From: Terriglobales bacterium
GTDB lineage: Bacteria > Acidobacteriota > Terriglobia > Terriglobales > Acidobacteriaceae
Length of the DNA stretch: 64,000 nt
Assembly (NCBI GenBank): GCA_025462725.1
Contig: JAOAPE010000003.1
Coordinates: 310,001 to 374,000 of the forward strand
Direction of reading: 5' to 3'
Part shown: positions 28,702 to 38,739 of the stretch, one piece after another
Position numbering within the stretch: position 1 is the stretch's first letter
Layout of the letters: every line of letters starts with the position of its first letter
Made by a program: the position numbers and the translations under genes
Notes under the pieces: generated by a model
Seen by the model: only the letters and a program-made list of their open reading frames with translations
Database searches by the model: none
Told to the model about the DNA's origin: nothing

Positions 28702-29821
28702 TTAATCCGCAGCAGTAGCCGGGGTTCCCGAGCGACGCATCACGAGAAATGCGTTAATGAAGGGATTGATGTCGCCATTTAATACGCGATCGACATCGCC
28801 GACTTCAAATTTAGTCCGGTGGTCTTTGGCCATACGGTAAGGATGAAGCACGTAAGACCTGATCTGCGAACCGAAATCAATGTCGAGCTTCGAATCCTCG
28901 AGCTTCTTGGTGACCGCTCTCTTCTTTTCCAGCTCGAACTCGTAAAGCTTTGACCTCAAAATCTTCATTCCACGTTCACGGTTCTTATGCTGGGAGCGCT
29001 CGTTCTGGCAGCTCACCACGATCCCTGTCGGTATATGAATGATGCGGACGGCAGAATCGGTGGTGTTAACGTGCTGTCCTCCCGCGCCGCCCGACCGGTA
29101 CGTATCAATACGTAGATCGTCCTGCTTGATGTCCACTTCGATGGATTCATCAATCTCCGGCGAAACAAAGACGCTGGCAAAGGATGTATGCCGCCGCTTG
29201 GCTTGATCGAAGGGCGAGATACGCACCAAGCGATGCACACCGATCTCACTGGAAAGCAGGCCGAATGCATATTCGCCGGTCACCGTAAATGTCGCGGATT
29301 TGATTCCTGCCTCTTCCGCGGGTTGGTGATCGTTGATGACAGTGGTGAAACCTTGGAGCTCGGCCCATCGCAGGTACATGCGCAGCAGCATCTCTGCCCA
29401 GTCCTGTGACTCCGTGCCGCCTGCTCCCGGGTGAATTGTAACGATCGCGTTCAGCGGGTCTGTTTCGCCGGAGAGCAGCGTCTTGGTCTCAAGCTTGTCG
29501 AGAAGCGTTCGGAGTGAACCGATCTCGCGTTCCAAGTCGGCGGTGATGTCCTCGCCTTCTTTGGCTAGGTCGAAGTAGGCGGCAATGTCCGCAGCGCGCC
29601 GCTCTAACTCAGCATCAGTCGCGAGAGAATCCTCAAGCCGCTTGCGCTCACGCATGGTTTGCTGCGAAAGCTCAGGATTCGACCAGAAATTCGGGTCGGC
29701 AGTCTTCTTTTCAGTTTGCTCTAGTTGGCGGCGCAGGTTGGGAGCGTCAAAGATACTCCCGAAGGTCGTGGACCTTTTTGCCGAGGGATTGGTATTCGCG
29801 TTCTAATTCTTCAATGTTCAA
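28702..29821 (-). CDS. prfB: Peptide chain release factor 2, with programmed +1 frameshift
   Basis: The gene consists of a 24-codon lead frame from TTG 29821, an in-frame TGA at 29749-29747, and the main frame from GAC 29748 to the stop at 28702. The joined product is about 372 residues. The main frame carries the helical N-terminal domain, then the tripeptide region and GGQ loop (RSGGAGGQHVNTTDSAVRI). RF2 ends translation at UGA and UAA. If low RF2 leaves the early UGA unread, the ribosome slips +1, giving autoregulation. The TTG lies 1 nt from the lnt stop, so prfB is co-transcribed and coupled with lnt. Confidence 0.95.
29746..29760 (-). promoter_or_regulatory. prfB +1 frameshift site
   Basis: Read on the minus strand the site is GGGAGTATCTTTGAC: an internal Shine-Dalgarno-like GGGAG, three bases, the slippery CTT codon (29752-29750), then the TGA stop and C. 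This is the canonical RF2 arrangement, with GGGAG in place of the more usual AGGGGG. Confidence 0.95.
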
Positions 29822-29822
29822 G

Positions 29823-31433
29823 CTAGTTGCCCCTTATGACGCCGGCGCGCAGTGAGAACCGCACGAACAGCACCATCACAGAAATTATCGCACACGCAAT
29901 GGCAAACCAATCACCGTGCCGGGTGTAGAACGTGGTTTCCGAAATCAGAGAATATTTCGCACGCAGACTAGTTTGCACGTTTGGCTCGGCAGCTGCTACT
30001 ACGCGTCCATAGGGATCGATTGAGGCGGTTATTCCGGTGTTGGTGGAACGCAGTACCCAACGTTGATTTTCAATCGCTCGCATGCGCGCCATATTCAGGT
30101 GTTGTCTGGCGGCGCCTGTCGCGCCGAACCATCCGTCATTCGAGATGTTTACGAATACCTGAGCGCCGTTCGCAGCGAATTCCCTGATCTCGTCCGGGAA
30201 AACGGATTCGTAACAGATGAACGGCCCCACAGACTCAGTCGCACCATCCTGGCTCATGTTGAACACGCTGCGGCCAGTTCCAGCAGAAAATGTGCCCACT
30301 TCTTTGGTAAGGTTCTTAGCGAAAAATAGCAGCGCCTTGAATGGGACGTACTCGCCGAACGGAACAAGGTGAACTTTGTCGTAGCGCGAGACGAACGCAC
30401 CCGAAGGTGCGATCAATGCGGCGGAATTCAAGGTTTCGCCTTCGGCGTTCTGTGCCGATGCGTTTCGCACTCCGAGACTGCCCGCGATGATGAATGCATC
30501 CCGGTCTGCAGCAAGCGTCGACATCCAATTGTGAAACTTTGGGTCGTTCAAATAGAAGGGCGACGGTGATTCGGGCCACACGATCAATCTCGGAGCGGGA
30601 TCGTCCCGCTTTGCTGCCCGTCGCGTCTCGTCGGCAAGCTTCGCCATAGTGGCGTCGTAGCTTTGTGATGTCCACCGGAAATCCAGCGGAATGTTCTGTT
30701 GAACCAATACAGCGACGTGAGTGGACACTGACGGCGCGATTGAAACAGCTCTCCCGCCTTCAAATAGCCCTACCGCAACAAGAGCGGCACCGGCAATTAC
30801 CAGTCGCCGCTTGCCTCGGCTAAGAATCGCGCCGACTACCATCGCGTTGATCGCCGCAATCACAAAAGACAATCCATACACGCCGGCTCTAGTAGCAATT
30901 AACGGTGTCCAAAAAGCACTGTCCACTTGAGCGGTTCCAAGTAGGTCCCACGGAAATCCGGTAACGCGCGCTCTTGCGAGTTCAACCGCAACCCAAAGGA
31001 CTGGAACCAAGATCAATGCCTGTGTTCCGGAAAAGAGCTTTCGATTAGTGCATCGGACTATCAAAGCACCAAACAATCCGTGGTACAGCCCCAAGTACAT
31101 GCAGAACAGGAGCAGCATTAATGCAGCAATGGGTGCTGACAGTCCACCATACAAATGCATGACTCTATACACCCAGTAGCAGGAACATGCATACCAGACT
31201 ATCCCGCTTGCGTAGCCGATCCAGAATCCTTGTGCTTGAGTGAGAACACCGTCGTCAGAACGAGAAATGACTTGTACTGAAGGACGAGCGAGCAGTGCAT
31301 ACAGCAGCGGTGCAAGTGCGATCCAAGAAAGCCATGTCCAACTCGCGTTGGGAAAGATCAACGCTTGCAGCAGACCAGAGAAGGACGCCAACAAGATTCG
31401 AGTGTTTCGCTGGTTCATCCGCCTGAGACTCAC
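29823..31433 (-). CDS. lnt: Apolipoprotein N-acyltransferase
   Basis: The 536-residue inner-membrane enzyme transfers an acyl chain from phospholipid to the N-terminal cysteine of lipoproteins. An N-terminal block of membrane helices (about residues 10-230) precedes a periplasmic nitrilase-like domain. The catalytic triad regions are visible: Glu in IVWPESPSPF, Lys in YDKVHLVPFGEYVPF and Cys in FICYESVFPDEIR, followed by NISNDGWFG. A final helix closes the protein. Start is GTG 31433 or ATG 31418; neither has a clear ribosome-binding site. It heads the unit lnt-prfB and supports a diderm host. Confidence 0.95.
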   Translation of the reverse strand: MSLRRMNQRNTRILLASFSGLLQALIFPNASWTWLSWIALAPLLYALLARPSVQVISRSDDGVLTQAQGFWIGYASGIVWYACSCYWVYRVMHLYGGLSAPIAALMLLLFCMYLGLYHGLFGALIVRCTNRKLFSGTQALILVPVLWVAVELARARVTGFPWDLLGTAQVDSAFWTPLIATRAGVYGLSFVIAAINAMVVGAILSRGKRRLVIAGAALVAVGLFEGGRAVSIAPSVSTHVAVLVQQNIPLDFRWTSQSYDATMAKLADETRRAAKRDDPAPRLIVWPESPSPFYLNDPKFHNWMSTLAADRDAFIIAGSLGVRNASAQNAEGETLNSAALIAPSGAFVSRYDKVHLVPFGEYVPFKALLFFAKNLTKEVGTFSAGTGRSVFNMSQDGATESVGPFICYESVFPDEIREFAANGAQVFVNISNDGWFGATGAARQHLNMARMRAIENQRWVLRSTNTGITASIDPYGRVVAAAEPNVQTSLRAKYSLISETTFYTRHGDWFAIACAIISVMVLFVRFSLRAGVIRGN

Positions 31434-31494
31434 GAGCAGAAGTGTATCAGCCCAAGAATATCCCTACGGCCCATGCACAGCGTCTAAACAGTTA

Positions 31495-31677
31495 ATGGTA
31501 GATTCTGCAGGCAGAGTCGTCAGTCTTGTTGCGCGCGTTCTGGAAGCAGTGTTCTTCTTCGGAGCGGGACTCGTGCTTGTCGTCATCGTGCTCACCTTTG
31601 TCGACATCGTACGCGCCATCGCGGTGCCAGATTCACCTTCGAAGAGCGAAATTGACGCTATGAATAGGGCGGCGTAG
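31495..31677 (+). CDS. Possible small single-span membrane protein
   Basis: A 60-codon frame from ATG 31495 encodes one strong hydrophobic helix (VLEAVFFFGAGLVLVVIVLT), flanked by charged ends, and stops 28 nt before the APC permease gene. It could be a real small protein in the permease operon. It has no clear ribosome-binding site and no recognised family. The region also reads open on the other strand, so this is a weak call. Confidence 0.35.
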   Translation: MVDSAGRVVSLVARVLEAVFFFGAGLVLVVIVLTFVDIVRAIAVPDSPSKSEIDAMNRAA

Positions 31678-31705
31678 AGTAGATACCCAGCGATAAAAAA
31701 GATAA

Positions 31706-34096
31706 ATGTCGTCAACTTCCCAGCCTCCCATTCCAAGTTCAAGCCGCGTAAGAATCGTAGTAGCGACCTCAGTCGCGCTCACGTTCATTTCTTTTTGGCG
31801 CGCGGCAGCGATAGTCCTCAATGACCTTGGATCCTCAGCTTTTTACGCAGGTGGCATCGCGGAACAAGCGGTAGGCAAGGCAGCGCCGTGGTTCATTCTC
31901 GGTGTAATGCTCTTCTCCTTTGCGGTTCGCGCCGTGTACATCGAGAGCTGTTCGATGTTCGTGCGCGGCGGTGTTTACCGCGTAGTCAAGGAAGCTCTTG
32001 GCGGAACATTGGCCAAGATCAGCGTTTCCATGCTGATCTTCGACTACATCCTCACCGGACCTATATCCGGCGTCAGCGCGGGACAATACATTGGCGGCCT
32101 CATCAACAGCCTGCTGATGATCGCAGAGCGGCACGGATGGATCCCCCGCGCCGTCCATGAGATCTTTCACGGGACTCCGCAACTCAATGAAGCTTGGACG
32201 GCCGTTGTCTTCGCGCTTGCGATGACGATCTTTTACTGGTGGGAAAATATCAAGGGCATTGAGGAATCCAGCGAGAAGGCGTTGCGGGTCATGCAGGTCA
32301 CCGCTGTCATGGTGTTCATGCTGCTGGCCTGGTCAGCCATTACTATCTTGAAAGCGCCTGCGGGATCGGTCCATCTGCCGCCACTACCCATTCCTTCAAA
32401 CCTGCACTTCAGCGAAGACGCCTTAGGATTCCTAAAAGGCACGAGCCTCGCAACTACTTTTGGACTGTTCGGCATTCTTATCGCCTTCGGGCACTCAGTC
32501 CTGGCGATGAGCGGTGAAGAGACTTTGGCGCAGGTCAACCGCGAGATTGCCCATCCCAAGCTGAAGAACTTGAAGCGCGCCGCGATCGTAATAGCGATTT
32601 TCAGCTTCGTGTTCACAGGCATATGTTCCCTGCTTGCCGTGATGTTGATCCCGGACGAGGTCCGTGTAGCGGTCTATCGCGACAACCTCATCAGTGGATT
32701 GGCGATGCACATGGTCGGGCCAGTCGTGCTCAGGTTGCTGTTCCAGGCTTTCGTCGTGGTCTGCGGATTTCTCATTCTCTCCGGCGCGATCAACACTTCG
32801 ATTATCGGCTCAAACGGTGTCTTGAATCGCGTGTCAGAAGATGGAGTTTTGACAGACTGGTTCCGCAAGCCGCAGAAAAAGTACGGGACAAGTTATCGCA
32901 TCATCAACCTTGTAGTCGTGCTGCAGTTGATAACCATCGTCCTCAGCCGCGGCGACGTTATCAAACTTGGCGAAGCATATGCATTCGGAGTGATCTGGAG
33001 TTTCACATTCAACAGCCTTGCCATGCTGGTGCTGCGCTTCAAGTACAAGGGAGAACGCACTTGGAAGGTTCCGCTGAATGTAAAGATTGGAAAAATTGAG
33101 ATTCCATTTGGATTGCTCTCAGTCCACTTGGTTCTGCTTTCCATTGCGATCACAAATCTATTCACCAAATCGATCGCCACAAAGGTCGGCATAGTTTTTG
33201 CCGTTACCTTCTACCTGATTTTCTATTTTTCTGAGCGCGACAACCAGCGCAGGCACAAGCACAACGCCCAGCAGATGAAAGAGCACTTCCAGTTAGAGCA
33301 TCAGGAAACGGTGTCGCCGGAGATTGTCGGAATTCAGCCCGGAAACGTATTGGTCACCGTTCGCGACTACAACACGTTGGCACACTTGCGATGGGTGCTC
33401 GAACGCACCGACACTGCGGAACAGGATGTGGTCGTTCTCTCCGCTCGATTAACGGGTCCGGGCAGCGCTGAATACGATCTCTCCACGGAGCAGATATTCA
33501 GCGACTACGAACAACTTCTCTTCACGAAAATTGTTTCCGTAGCTGAAGGCGTAGGGAAGACTGTTTCTCTGCTCGTCATTCCCGCGCGCGATGTCTTCTC
33601 CGCAATCTCGCAGACTGCGAACACTTTGGAATCCGCAGCCGTCGTTGCTGGAGCGTCCACAAAGATGGCTCCGGAAGAACAAGCATTCCGATTGGGACAA
33701 GCATGGGAAGCGATGCCCGAGCCCAAGCGACAGTTTGTTCTCCAAGTGGTCCATCCTGACGGAAAGGTAGATACCTTCCGCATCGGCCCGCATACTCCGA
33801 CGATGAAGACCGAGGACGTACACTTGGTCCATCGTATGTGGCTGCGCTTGCGCCGTTTCCATGGAATGGAGAATCTCCACCATTCTGACATCGTGACTTT
33901 CGCTTTGACGCGGCTAGCGCAAGACTTCGGCCGTGATCCTGACGAGATCGTCCGCGCACTTCGTAAAGGCGAGGGGCGGACATCCGGCTCCCTGGCCGCT
34001 GCTACCCAACCGGCGAAGCTGGAACCCCCAAAGGTCGAAGCTGTTCCTACAGACCGCCAGGGCCGCGCCTCTAAGGACAAATTTCAGGGGTTCTAA
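31706..34096 (+). CDS. APC-family amino acid permease with C-terminal UspA-like domain
   Basis: The 796-residue protein has an APC-type transporter (about residues 20-510, roughly 12 helices). Helix 1 follows the family pattern at AAAIVLNDLGSSAFYAGGI, and SVSMLIFDYILTGPISGVSAGQYIGG is typical of APC helix 3. After a short charged linker a soluble domain of about 230 residues starts near VGIQPGNVLVTVRDYNTLAHL and contains ESAAVVAGASTKM, like UspA nucleotide-binding domains. Such fusions are known among APC transporters. Probably takes up amino acids or amines, with nucleotide-linked control through the tail. Confidence 0.87.
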   Translation: MSSTSQPPIPSSSRVRIVVATSVALTFISFWRAAAIVLNDLGSSAFYAGGIAEQAVGKAAPWFILGVMLFSFAVRAVYIESCSMFVRGGVYRVVKEALGGTLAKISVSMLIFDYILTGPISGVSAGQYIGGLINSLLMIAERHGWIPRAVHEIFHGTPQLNEAWTAVVFALAMTIFYWWENIKGIEESSEKALRVMQVTAVMVFMLLAWSAITILKAPAGSVHLPPLPIPSNLHFSEDALGFLKGTSLATTFGLFGILIAFGHSVLAMSGEETLAQVNREIAHPKLKNLKRAAIVIAIFSFVFTGICSLLAVMLIPDEVRVAVYRDNLISGLAMHMVGPVVLRLLFQAFVVVCGFLILSGAINTSIIGSNGVLNRVSEDGVLTDWFRKPQKKYGTSYRIINLVVVLQLITIVLSRGDVIKLGEAYAFGVIWSFTFNSLAMLVLRFKYKGERTWKVPLNVKIGKIEIPFGLLSVHLVLLSIAITNLFTKSIATKVGIVFAVTFYLIFYFSERDNQRRHKHNAQQMKEHFQLEHQETVSPEIVGIQPGNVLVTVRDYNTLAHLRWVLERTDTAEQDVVVLSARLTGPGSAEYDLSTEQIFSDYEQLLFTKIVSVAEGVGKTVSLLVIPARDVFSAISQTANTLESAAVVAGASTKMAPEEQAFRLGQAWEAMPEPKRQFVLQVVHPDGKVDTFRIGPHTPTMKTEDVHLVHRMWLRLRRFHGMENLHHSDIVTFALTRLAQDFGRDPDEIVRALRKGEGRTSGSLAAATQPAKLEPPKVEAVPTDRQGRASKDKFQGF

Positions 34097-34152
34097 ACGG
34101 CTGAAGTAAACGCTTGTAGTGGCAATCTGCAAGCGATATTCTTGAGATATCT

Positions 34153-34809
34153 ATGAGCCATCCACTCCGCACAACTGTTGAAGATTTCGTTCAAGGCCTC
34201 AAGAGCTTTGAGCGGGAACTGATCACGCAGGATCGAGTGCGGGATTTCGTGCATGGCCAGCAGCTCTCAATGGAGGCGCTGGCTCCCTATGCGCATTTCC
34301 GGGATGAGTACTACACGCGCAACCTGATTTACCGCGACCACCTTTTCGAAGTGATGGCGATCTGTTGGAAGCACGGCCAGAAGACGCCAGTGCACACGCA
34401 TAACGGACAGCTCGGATGGATGACGATCGCCCAAGGTGAAGTAGCCGTTCACAACTACCGTTACTTGGCATGTAACTGTCCGGAGAGGCAGAACGTTGTT
34501 GGACTCGATTGCCTCGGCGGAGCTTCACACATCGAGCTCGAACGGCTTTCGACTGAAGTCTGTAATCAGGATTCCGGCGTTTCCACCGTAGACAAATTGC
34601 AATCAATTCACCAGATCGAGAATACTGACACATCAAAGTTCGGTGTCGTAAGCCTGCACGTCTATTCCCTGCCGTTTGATTCGTGCATCTCTTTTGATCT
34701 GGATAAGCAACACTGCTGCCGCAAGACACTCAGCTACTACAGCAAGTTCGGCAAAGTGGAAGGCGCGGTAGAGCACACTCAAACTGGCGAATTGCGCGTC
34801 ATCGGCTAA
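34153..34809 (+). CDS. Cysteine dioxygenase type I
   Basis: The 218-residue cupin oxidises cysteine to cysteine sulfinate with a mononuclear Fe(II). The three histidine ligands are visible: H81 and H83 in TPVHTHNGQLGWM and H169 in VVSLHVYSLPFDSC. The position of the mammalian cross-linked cysteine is a glycine (HNG), as in bacterial members. A substrate-related homologue such as 3-mercaptopropionate dioxygenase cannot be excluded. The gene stands 56 nt after the permease. Its stop overlaps the stop of the convergent P-loop gene by 3 bp. Confidence 0.87.
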   Translation: MSHPLRTTVEDFVQGLKSFERELITQDRVRDFVHGQQLSMEALAPYAHFRDEYYTRNLIYRDHLFEVMAICWKHGQKTPVHTHNGQLGWMTIAQGEVAVHNYRYLACNCPERQNVVGLDCLGGASHIELERLSTEVCNQDSGVSTVDKLQSIHQIENTDTSKFGVVSLHVYSLPFDSCISFDLDKQHCCRKTLSYYSKFGKVEGAVEHTQTGELRVIG

Positions 34810-35438
34810 ATACTCGCGCTTATAGCGGGCACTCGTAACTTCTCACGCACAAATTCCACGATCTCAGAAGTCACATATTCAGGCGGAGTGATCCTGAAGA
34901 TTGGTTTGCCTTGAATCAGTTTGAGTGACACACCGTCCCATTGCGGTTGAGATTGGCTCGTTCTGTGCACGATTACCGCATCTGCTCGGTCGAGGAACTC
35001 CAAAGCCGAAGCTTTAAAATCAGCGGTCTCGAAGTCCAACACACTCAGATAAAGATCAGGCCGCAAAAACTTCATCACGCTGTTGGATTCGATGATGACA
35101 TTTGCAGCCCCTGCAATTTCCTTCCGCAACGCGGGCATAGCTTCGGCGAGCATTCCCTGTTTCGTTCGCGCCCAGATTGAGCGCACCGCACCGGAAACAA
35201 GAAATCGCGAGGTATCACTATCGCCAGACCGGTCGCTTTCATCGTCAAGTGACCATGAATGTTCTGTCAAGTTGAGAGCACACTCACATGGCTCAGCGCT
35301 GATGGAGCAGACACCGTGTCCGAACTGCGTGATCTTCACGGCAGTCCAGTGATGTACTGTCAGGGCGGCGATCAACCCTGCAACCACGCTGGTTTTGCCA
35401 ACATCGCGAGAGTGCCCGCCCACGACGATAATCGCCAT
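34806..35438 (-). CDS. P-loop nucleotide-binding protein, MobB-like
   Basis: The protein has 210 residues from the ATG at 35438; an upstream in-frame start at 35519 lies inside lpxD. The N-terminus MAIIVVGGHSRDVGKTSVVA carries the P-loop GGHSRDVGKTS. The layout (P-loop, then ADVIV-like strands, DLYLSVLDFET and DAVIVHRTSQ) resembles MobB or dethiobiotin-synthetase type NTPases. There is no molybdopterin gene nearby. The start is 2 nt after the lpxD stop, so it is the third gene of the lpxL-lpxD unit. Function unknown. Confidence 0.65.
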   Translation of the reverse strand: MAIIVVGGHSRDVGKTSVVAGLIAALTVHHWTAVKITQFGHGVCSISAEPCECALNLTEHSWSLDDESDRSGDSDTSRFLVSGAVRSIWARTKQGMLAEAMPALRKEIAGAANVIIESNSVMKFLRPDLYLSVLDFETADFKASALEFLDRADAVIVHRTSQSQPQWDGVSLKLIQGKPIFRITPPEYVTSEIVEFVREKLRVPAISASI

Positions 35439-35440
35439 CT

Positions 35441-36451
35441 CTATTTCTCTTTCGCCAACCGCGACAAAACTGCCAGCTGCTTTAGATGCTGTTTGAGCGG
35501 TTTTGCCGGGATTCCCCAAAAGACCTCACCCTTCCCTGTGATCTCTTTGCCGGTCAGCACCCCGCTTCCGGAGCCGAGAATCACGCCTTCCCCGATGGTC
35601 ACATGATCGCCCAGTCCCACTTGTCCGCCAATGATGGCTTTGTCCTTGATGACACAGCTTCCGGATATCCCCGTCTGCGCGGCAATCACAACATCTTCGC
35701 CAACGAGTACGTTGTGTCCCACGTGAATGAGGTTGTCGAGCTTAGTCCCCCGCCCGATTATGGTTGCGTCCAGAGCACCGCGATCGATCGTGGTGTTCGC
35801 GCCTATTTCCACATCGTCGTGGATTTCCAGTTTGCCAATCTGGGGAAATTTCTCGTACTTGCCAGTGGTGTTATCAAGCACATAACCGAAGCCGTCACTG
35901 CCGAGTACAGCGCCTGAATGGACGATGATTCGATCGTGCAACGTTGTTCCCGGATAAATGGTTACGTTGGCGTGGATCACGCAATCCTTGCCGATGATTA
36001 CTCCCGCACCCAATGTCACACCGGAAGCGATTCGCGTTCGGGCACCCACTTCAACCCGGTTGTGCAACACCGAATGTGGCCCGACCGAAGCTCCAAGTCC
36101 GAGCTTCGCGTTCTGGTGAACCACGGCTGTTGGATGAACACCCAGTTGGTGGTCTGCACTGTGCTCAGAAATGAGCATCGCTGCGCGCACGAAAGCGAGC
36201 TTCGGTTGACCCGCTAAGAGGAATACCTTCGCCGCCTGACCGATTTGTCCCGCGATCTTCTCCGGAGCGATCACTGCAGCCGCTCGCGACTCCAGCGCCG
36301 ACGAGAGGAACTTCTCGCCTTCAATGAAGACCAGATCGTGCGGGCCCGCGCTGCCTAAGCTCGCGACGCCGGAAATATCCGGTACCTTCGGGTCTTCATT
36401 GACGAGTCTAGCGCCTATGCTCTTCGCAATCTCCTGGAGCGAATATCCCAT
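35441..36451 (-). CDS. lpxD: UDP-3-O-(3-hydroxyacyl)glucosamine N-acyltransferase
   Basis: The protein has 336 residues from ATG 36451. A longer frame to 36664 only adds basic, non-family sequence overlapping the upstream acyltransferase. LpxD adds the second 3-hydroxyacyl chain in lipid A synthesis. The N-terminal uridine-binding domain ([12 protein letters not shown]) is followed by left-handed beta-helix hexapeptide repeats from about residue 105, including [20 protein letters not shown] and [14 protein letters not shown] with the catalytic histidine region. The C-terminus is helical ([12 protein letters not shown]). Downstream of an LpxL-type acyltransferase gene by 40 nt. Confidence 0.95.
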   Translation of the reverse strand: MGYSLQEIAKSIGARLVNEDPKVPDISGVASLGSAGPHDLVFIEGEKFLSSALESRAAAVIAPEKIAGQIGQAAKVFLLAGQPKLAFVRAAMLISEHSADHQLGVHPTAVVHQNAKLGLGASVGPHSVLHNRVEVGARTRIASGVTLGAGVIIGKDCVIHANVTIYPGTTLHDRIIVHSGAVLGSDGFGYVLDNTTGKYEKFPQIGKLEIHDDVEIGANTTIDRGALDATIIGRGTKLDNLIHVGHNVLVGEDVVIAAQTGISGSCVIKDKAIIGGQVGLGDHVTIGEGVILGSGSGVLTGKEITGKGEVFWGIPAKPLKQHLKQLAVLSRLAKEK

Positions 36452-36491
36452 GTGGATGGTTTCCTCAATTCCGATTGTAAGGCACTCAATT

Positions 36492-37391
36492 TCAATACAG
36501 TGCGGGTTCTCCGGGCGGACGCGTCTTCCACCTGCGATGCACCCAGAGCCATTGGTCGGGATGTCGGCGAGCGCACTTCTCCAAAGCCTTCGTGAACAGC
36601 GCTGTGTTCGCGATTGCGTCGGCCTCCGCATCTCCGGTGCGAATGAGTGTGAGCGCTGGCTCAAACTGAATGCGATATCGCTTCAGATCGGGATCCCATA
36701 TTGTGAATGCCGGTAGAACTGCAGCATCTGTTTTCAATGCTACTCGTGCCATCCCGCTAGCCGTACAAGCCGCGATTCCGAAGTAGTCAACAAAAACACC
36801 TTGTGGCGGAGTCATGTTGGTGTCCATCAGAATTCCCACCGTATCACCCGCTCGCATCGATGAGATCAATGTCCTCGCGAATTCTCTGTTGTCAAAAGTG
36901 CTGTTGCCATGTAGCGTTCGATAACGCCGCACCAAGTCATCAATAAGCGGATTATCCAAATCGCGAACCACGATCTTAATGGGGAATCCGTACAACGAGT
37001 GCGCGAAGGACCCGACTTCCCATCCACCGAAATGGCCGGTGAGTAGCAGGACGCCTTTCCCACGCTGTCGCGCGGCTTCGAAATTCTCGAAGCCGTCGTG
37101 GATGGCAACCGTCTTTACGTTTTCTTTCGTGTATTTCGGAAAGAGGCAGAACTCCGCGAGTTGACGCCCCATGCCGGTGAATACAGCTCGCAAAATGCGA
37201 CTGCGTTCTGCTTTTGTTTTTTTCGGAAACGCGAGTTCCAAGTTCCGGCGTCCAACGCGACGCAGCTTGGGATGCGCCAAATAGACCAATCTGGCAAGCG
37301 TAATTCCCACCGCCCGCGCGAGCGGACGCGGCAGCATGCCTATGCCACGCACCAGAAGCCAGAGCGGCAGAAATTCCAATTTGTAGCGCAT
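36492..37391 (-). CDS. LpxL/HtrB-family lipid A acyltransferase
   Basis: The 299-residue membrane-associated protein has the HX4E-type catalytic motif at [14 protein letters not shown] (H120, E125). This is the pattern of LpxL/LpxM late acyltransferases, which add secondary acyl chains to lipid A on the inner face of the inner membrane. The N-terminal hydrophobic stretch ([18 protein letters not shown]), the [18 protein letters not shown] block and [15 protein letters not shown] near the C-terminus all match the family. First gene of an apparent operon with lpxD and the P-loop protein. Confidence 0.88.
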   Translation of the reverse strand: MRYKLEFLPLWLLVRGIGMLPRPLARAVGITLARLVYLAHPKLRRVGRRNLELAFPKKTKAERSRILRAVFTGMGRQLAEFCLFPKYTKENVKTVAIHDGFENFEAARQRGKGVLLLTGHFGGWEVGSFAHSLYGFPIKIVVRDLDNPLIDDLVRRYRTLHGNSTFDNREFARTLISSMRAGDTVGILMDTNMTPPQGVFVDYFGIAACTASGMARVALKTDAAVLPAFTIWDPDLKRYRIQFEPALTLIRTGDAEADAIANTALFTKALEKCARRHPDQWLWVHRRWKTRPPGEPALY

Positions 37392-37456
37392 TCGGTGCTT
37401 TGGACGTTAGCATCCGTCAAAATTCAATGTCAAACCTAAGCGATACAATGGTCGGC

Positions 37457-38005
37457 ATGAAATCCGTTCACCTGTCCGTTTTCGCCGTAGCTTTGGTTAT
37501 CTCCGGATGTAAAGCCTCCGCTCCCGGCTCTCTTGAGACCAGCGTGGCCACCGAGTTAAAGCAGAACGTCACCATTGGCGGCAAAGATGCGAAGAATCCC
37601 ACACTAGACACGCCAGACATCGCGCATGAGGGACAGGAACACTTCATGCATCACTGCCAGATTTGCCACGGATACGACGGACAGAACACGGGCGTACCTT
37701 TTGCGGAGAAGATGTCGCCGCCCGTAGCCGACTTGAAATCAAAAGATGTTCAGGGATACACCGACGGACAAATGAAATGGATTATTGAAAATGGCATTGG
37801 GCCTTCCGGTATGCCGGGATGGAAAGGGATCCTCGAAGAAGACGAGATGTGGAAGATTGTCCGTTATATGCGGCATCTGCCGCCGAAGGGCAGCTTGGGT
37901 ATGCCGGACATATTCAAAGAGGAAGCTGAAGAACATCAACAACTGAAGTCAGGAAAAACAGATGAGAGCAAGCCGCACTCACATACCCATCTGCACCAGC
38001 ACTAG
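37457..38005 (+). CDS. Class I cytochrome c lipoprotein
   Basis: The protein has 182 residues from ATG 37457, which opens a lipoprotein signal sequence with cysteine lipobox VISGC. One haem-binding motif, CQICHGYDG, lies at about residue 70. The distal methionine is probably in GPSGMPGWKG (about residue 118). A helical C-terminal part ends in an HSHTHLHQH tail. It probably shuttles electrons at the periplasmic face, partner unknown. Codons upstream of ATG 37457 are non-coding in style. Stop TAG is part of a CTAG shared with the SYLF gene on the other strand. Confidence 0.87.
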   Translation: MKSVHLSVFAVALVISGCKASAPGSLETSVATELKQNVTIGGKDAKNPTLDTPDIAHEGQEHFMHHCQICHGYDGQNTGVPFAEKMSPPVADLKSKDVQGYTDGQMKWIIENGIGPSGMPGWKGILEEDEMWKIVRYMRHLPPKGSLGMPDIFKEEAEEHQQLKSGKTDESKPHSHTHLHQH

Positions 38006-38739
38006 TTTGTTTTAGCAGCAGGGCCTGCCGGAGCAGGCTTGCTTTCGGCTTCCACTTGAGTTGCATATTTCAAGACTGTGGTCGTGAAGACCGTTCCGTC
38101 TGCTGGCGTCTCGATTCTTCCCATCAAGATCGTCCTGGTAGGCACGCGGCGACCGTAGAAGCTACGTGTGCTGTCGTCATCGGCATAGATTGCGGCGCCG
38201 TTGAGCGTCAAGCCTGCAAAGACTCCGCGAGCGCGGGAGTAGGTCAGCACTTGTGCGCGCATCTTCCAATCCGTCATGCCTTCGGCGTGACGTCCAACCG
38301 GACCGGCCGCAGCTGAAGCATCCGCTCCCAGCTTAAATTTGCTGCTAAGCAGCGCGCGCATGCCGCGGTCGTTCATCACTAACATCACTAGGTCAACAGC
38401 TTGGGCACCGATTTGCAATCCGAAGCTTCCGCCCTCAACTCGGAAAAAAGCCGGTGCGCTCCATTTGTTCGGGGCGTCCGGTGTGCGGCAGGTAGCTACG
38501 CCGCGTCCGTACGATGCGCCGACTACAAATCCACCTTTGAGCAGTGACGGCACTACGGCCACGCATTTTGCCGAGCGCAGGATCTCTTCCGGCACGCCTT
38601 TGTCGGGAGCTGCCATGATCTCGTCCAAAGTTGTGGCAGCGCTCTGAAGCCTGTCTAGCGTGTCTTCCTTGCTGCTCTTTTTTGCGAAAGCCGAGACACT
38701 CAACAAAAGAGACAGGACGAGCACACAAAACTTCTTCAT
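38002..38739 (-). CDS. SYLF-domain (Ysc84-related) exported protein
   Basis: The 245-residue protein has a signal peptide (MKKFCVLVLSLLLSVSAFA) and a SYLF domain. The domain is marked by CVAVVPSLLKGGFVVGASYGRGV, WSAPAFFRVEGGSFGLQIGAQAVDLVMLV and a Thr-Arg-Gly-rich central part. SYLF proteins bind lipids; bacterial members are often periplasmic. A Pro/Ala-rich tail follows. The gene overlaps the convergent cytochrome gene by 4 bp at their stop codons (CTAG). Confidence 0.9.
   Translation of the reverse strand: MKKFCVLVLSLLLSVSAFAKKSSKEDTLDRLQSAATTLDEIMAAPDKGVPEEILRSAKCVAVVPSLLKGGFVVGASYGRGVATCRTPDAPNKWSAPAFFRVEGGSFGLQIGAQAVDLVMLVMNDRGMRALLSSKFKLGADASAAAGPVGRHAEGMTDWKMRAQVLTYSRARGVFAGLTLNGAAIYADDDSTRSFYGRRVPTRTILMGRIETPADGTVFTTTVLKYATQVEAESKPAPAGPAAKTN

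Noticed and set aside
36452-36664. N-terminal extension of lpxD
   Set aside because: It overlaps the acyltransferase gene and has no LpxD similarity. LpxD normally begins near MGYSLQEIA.
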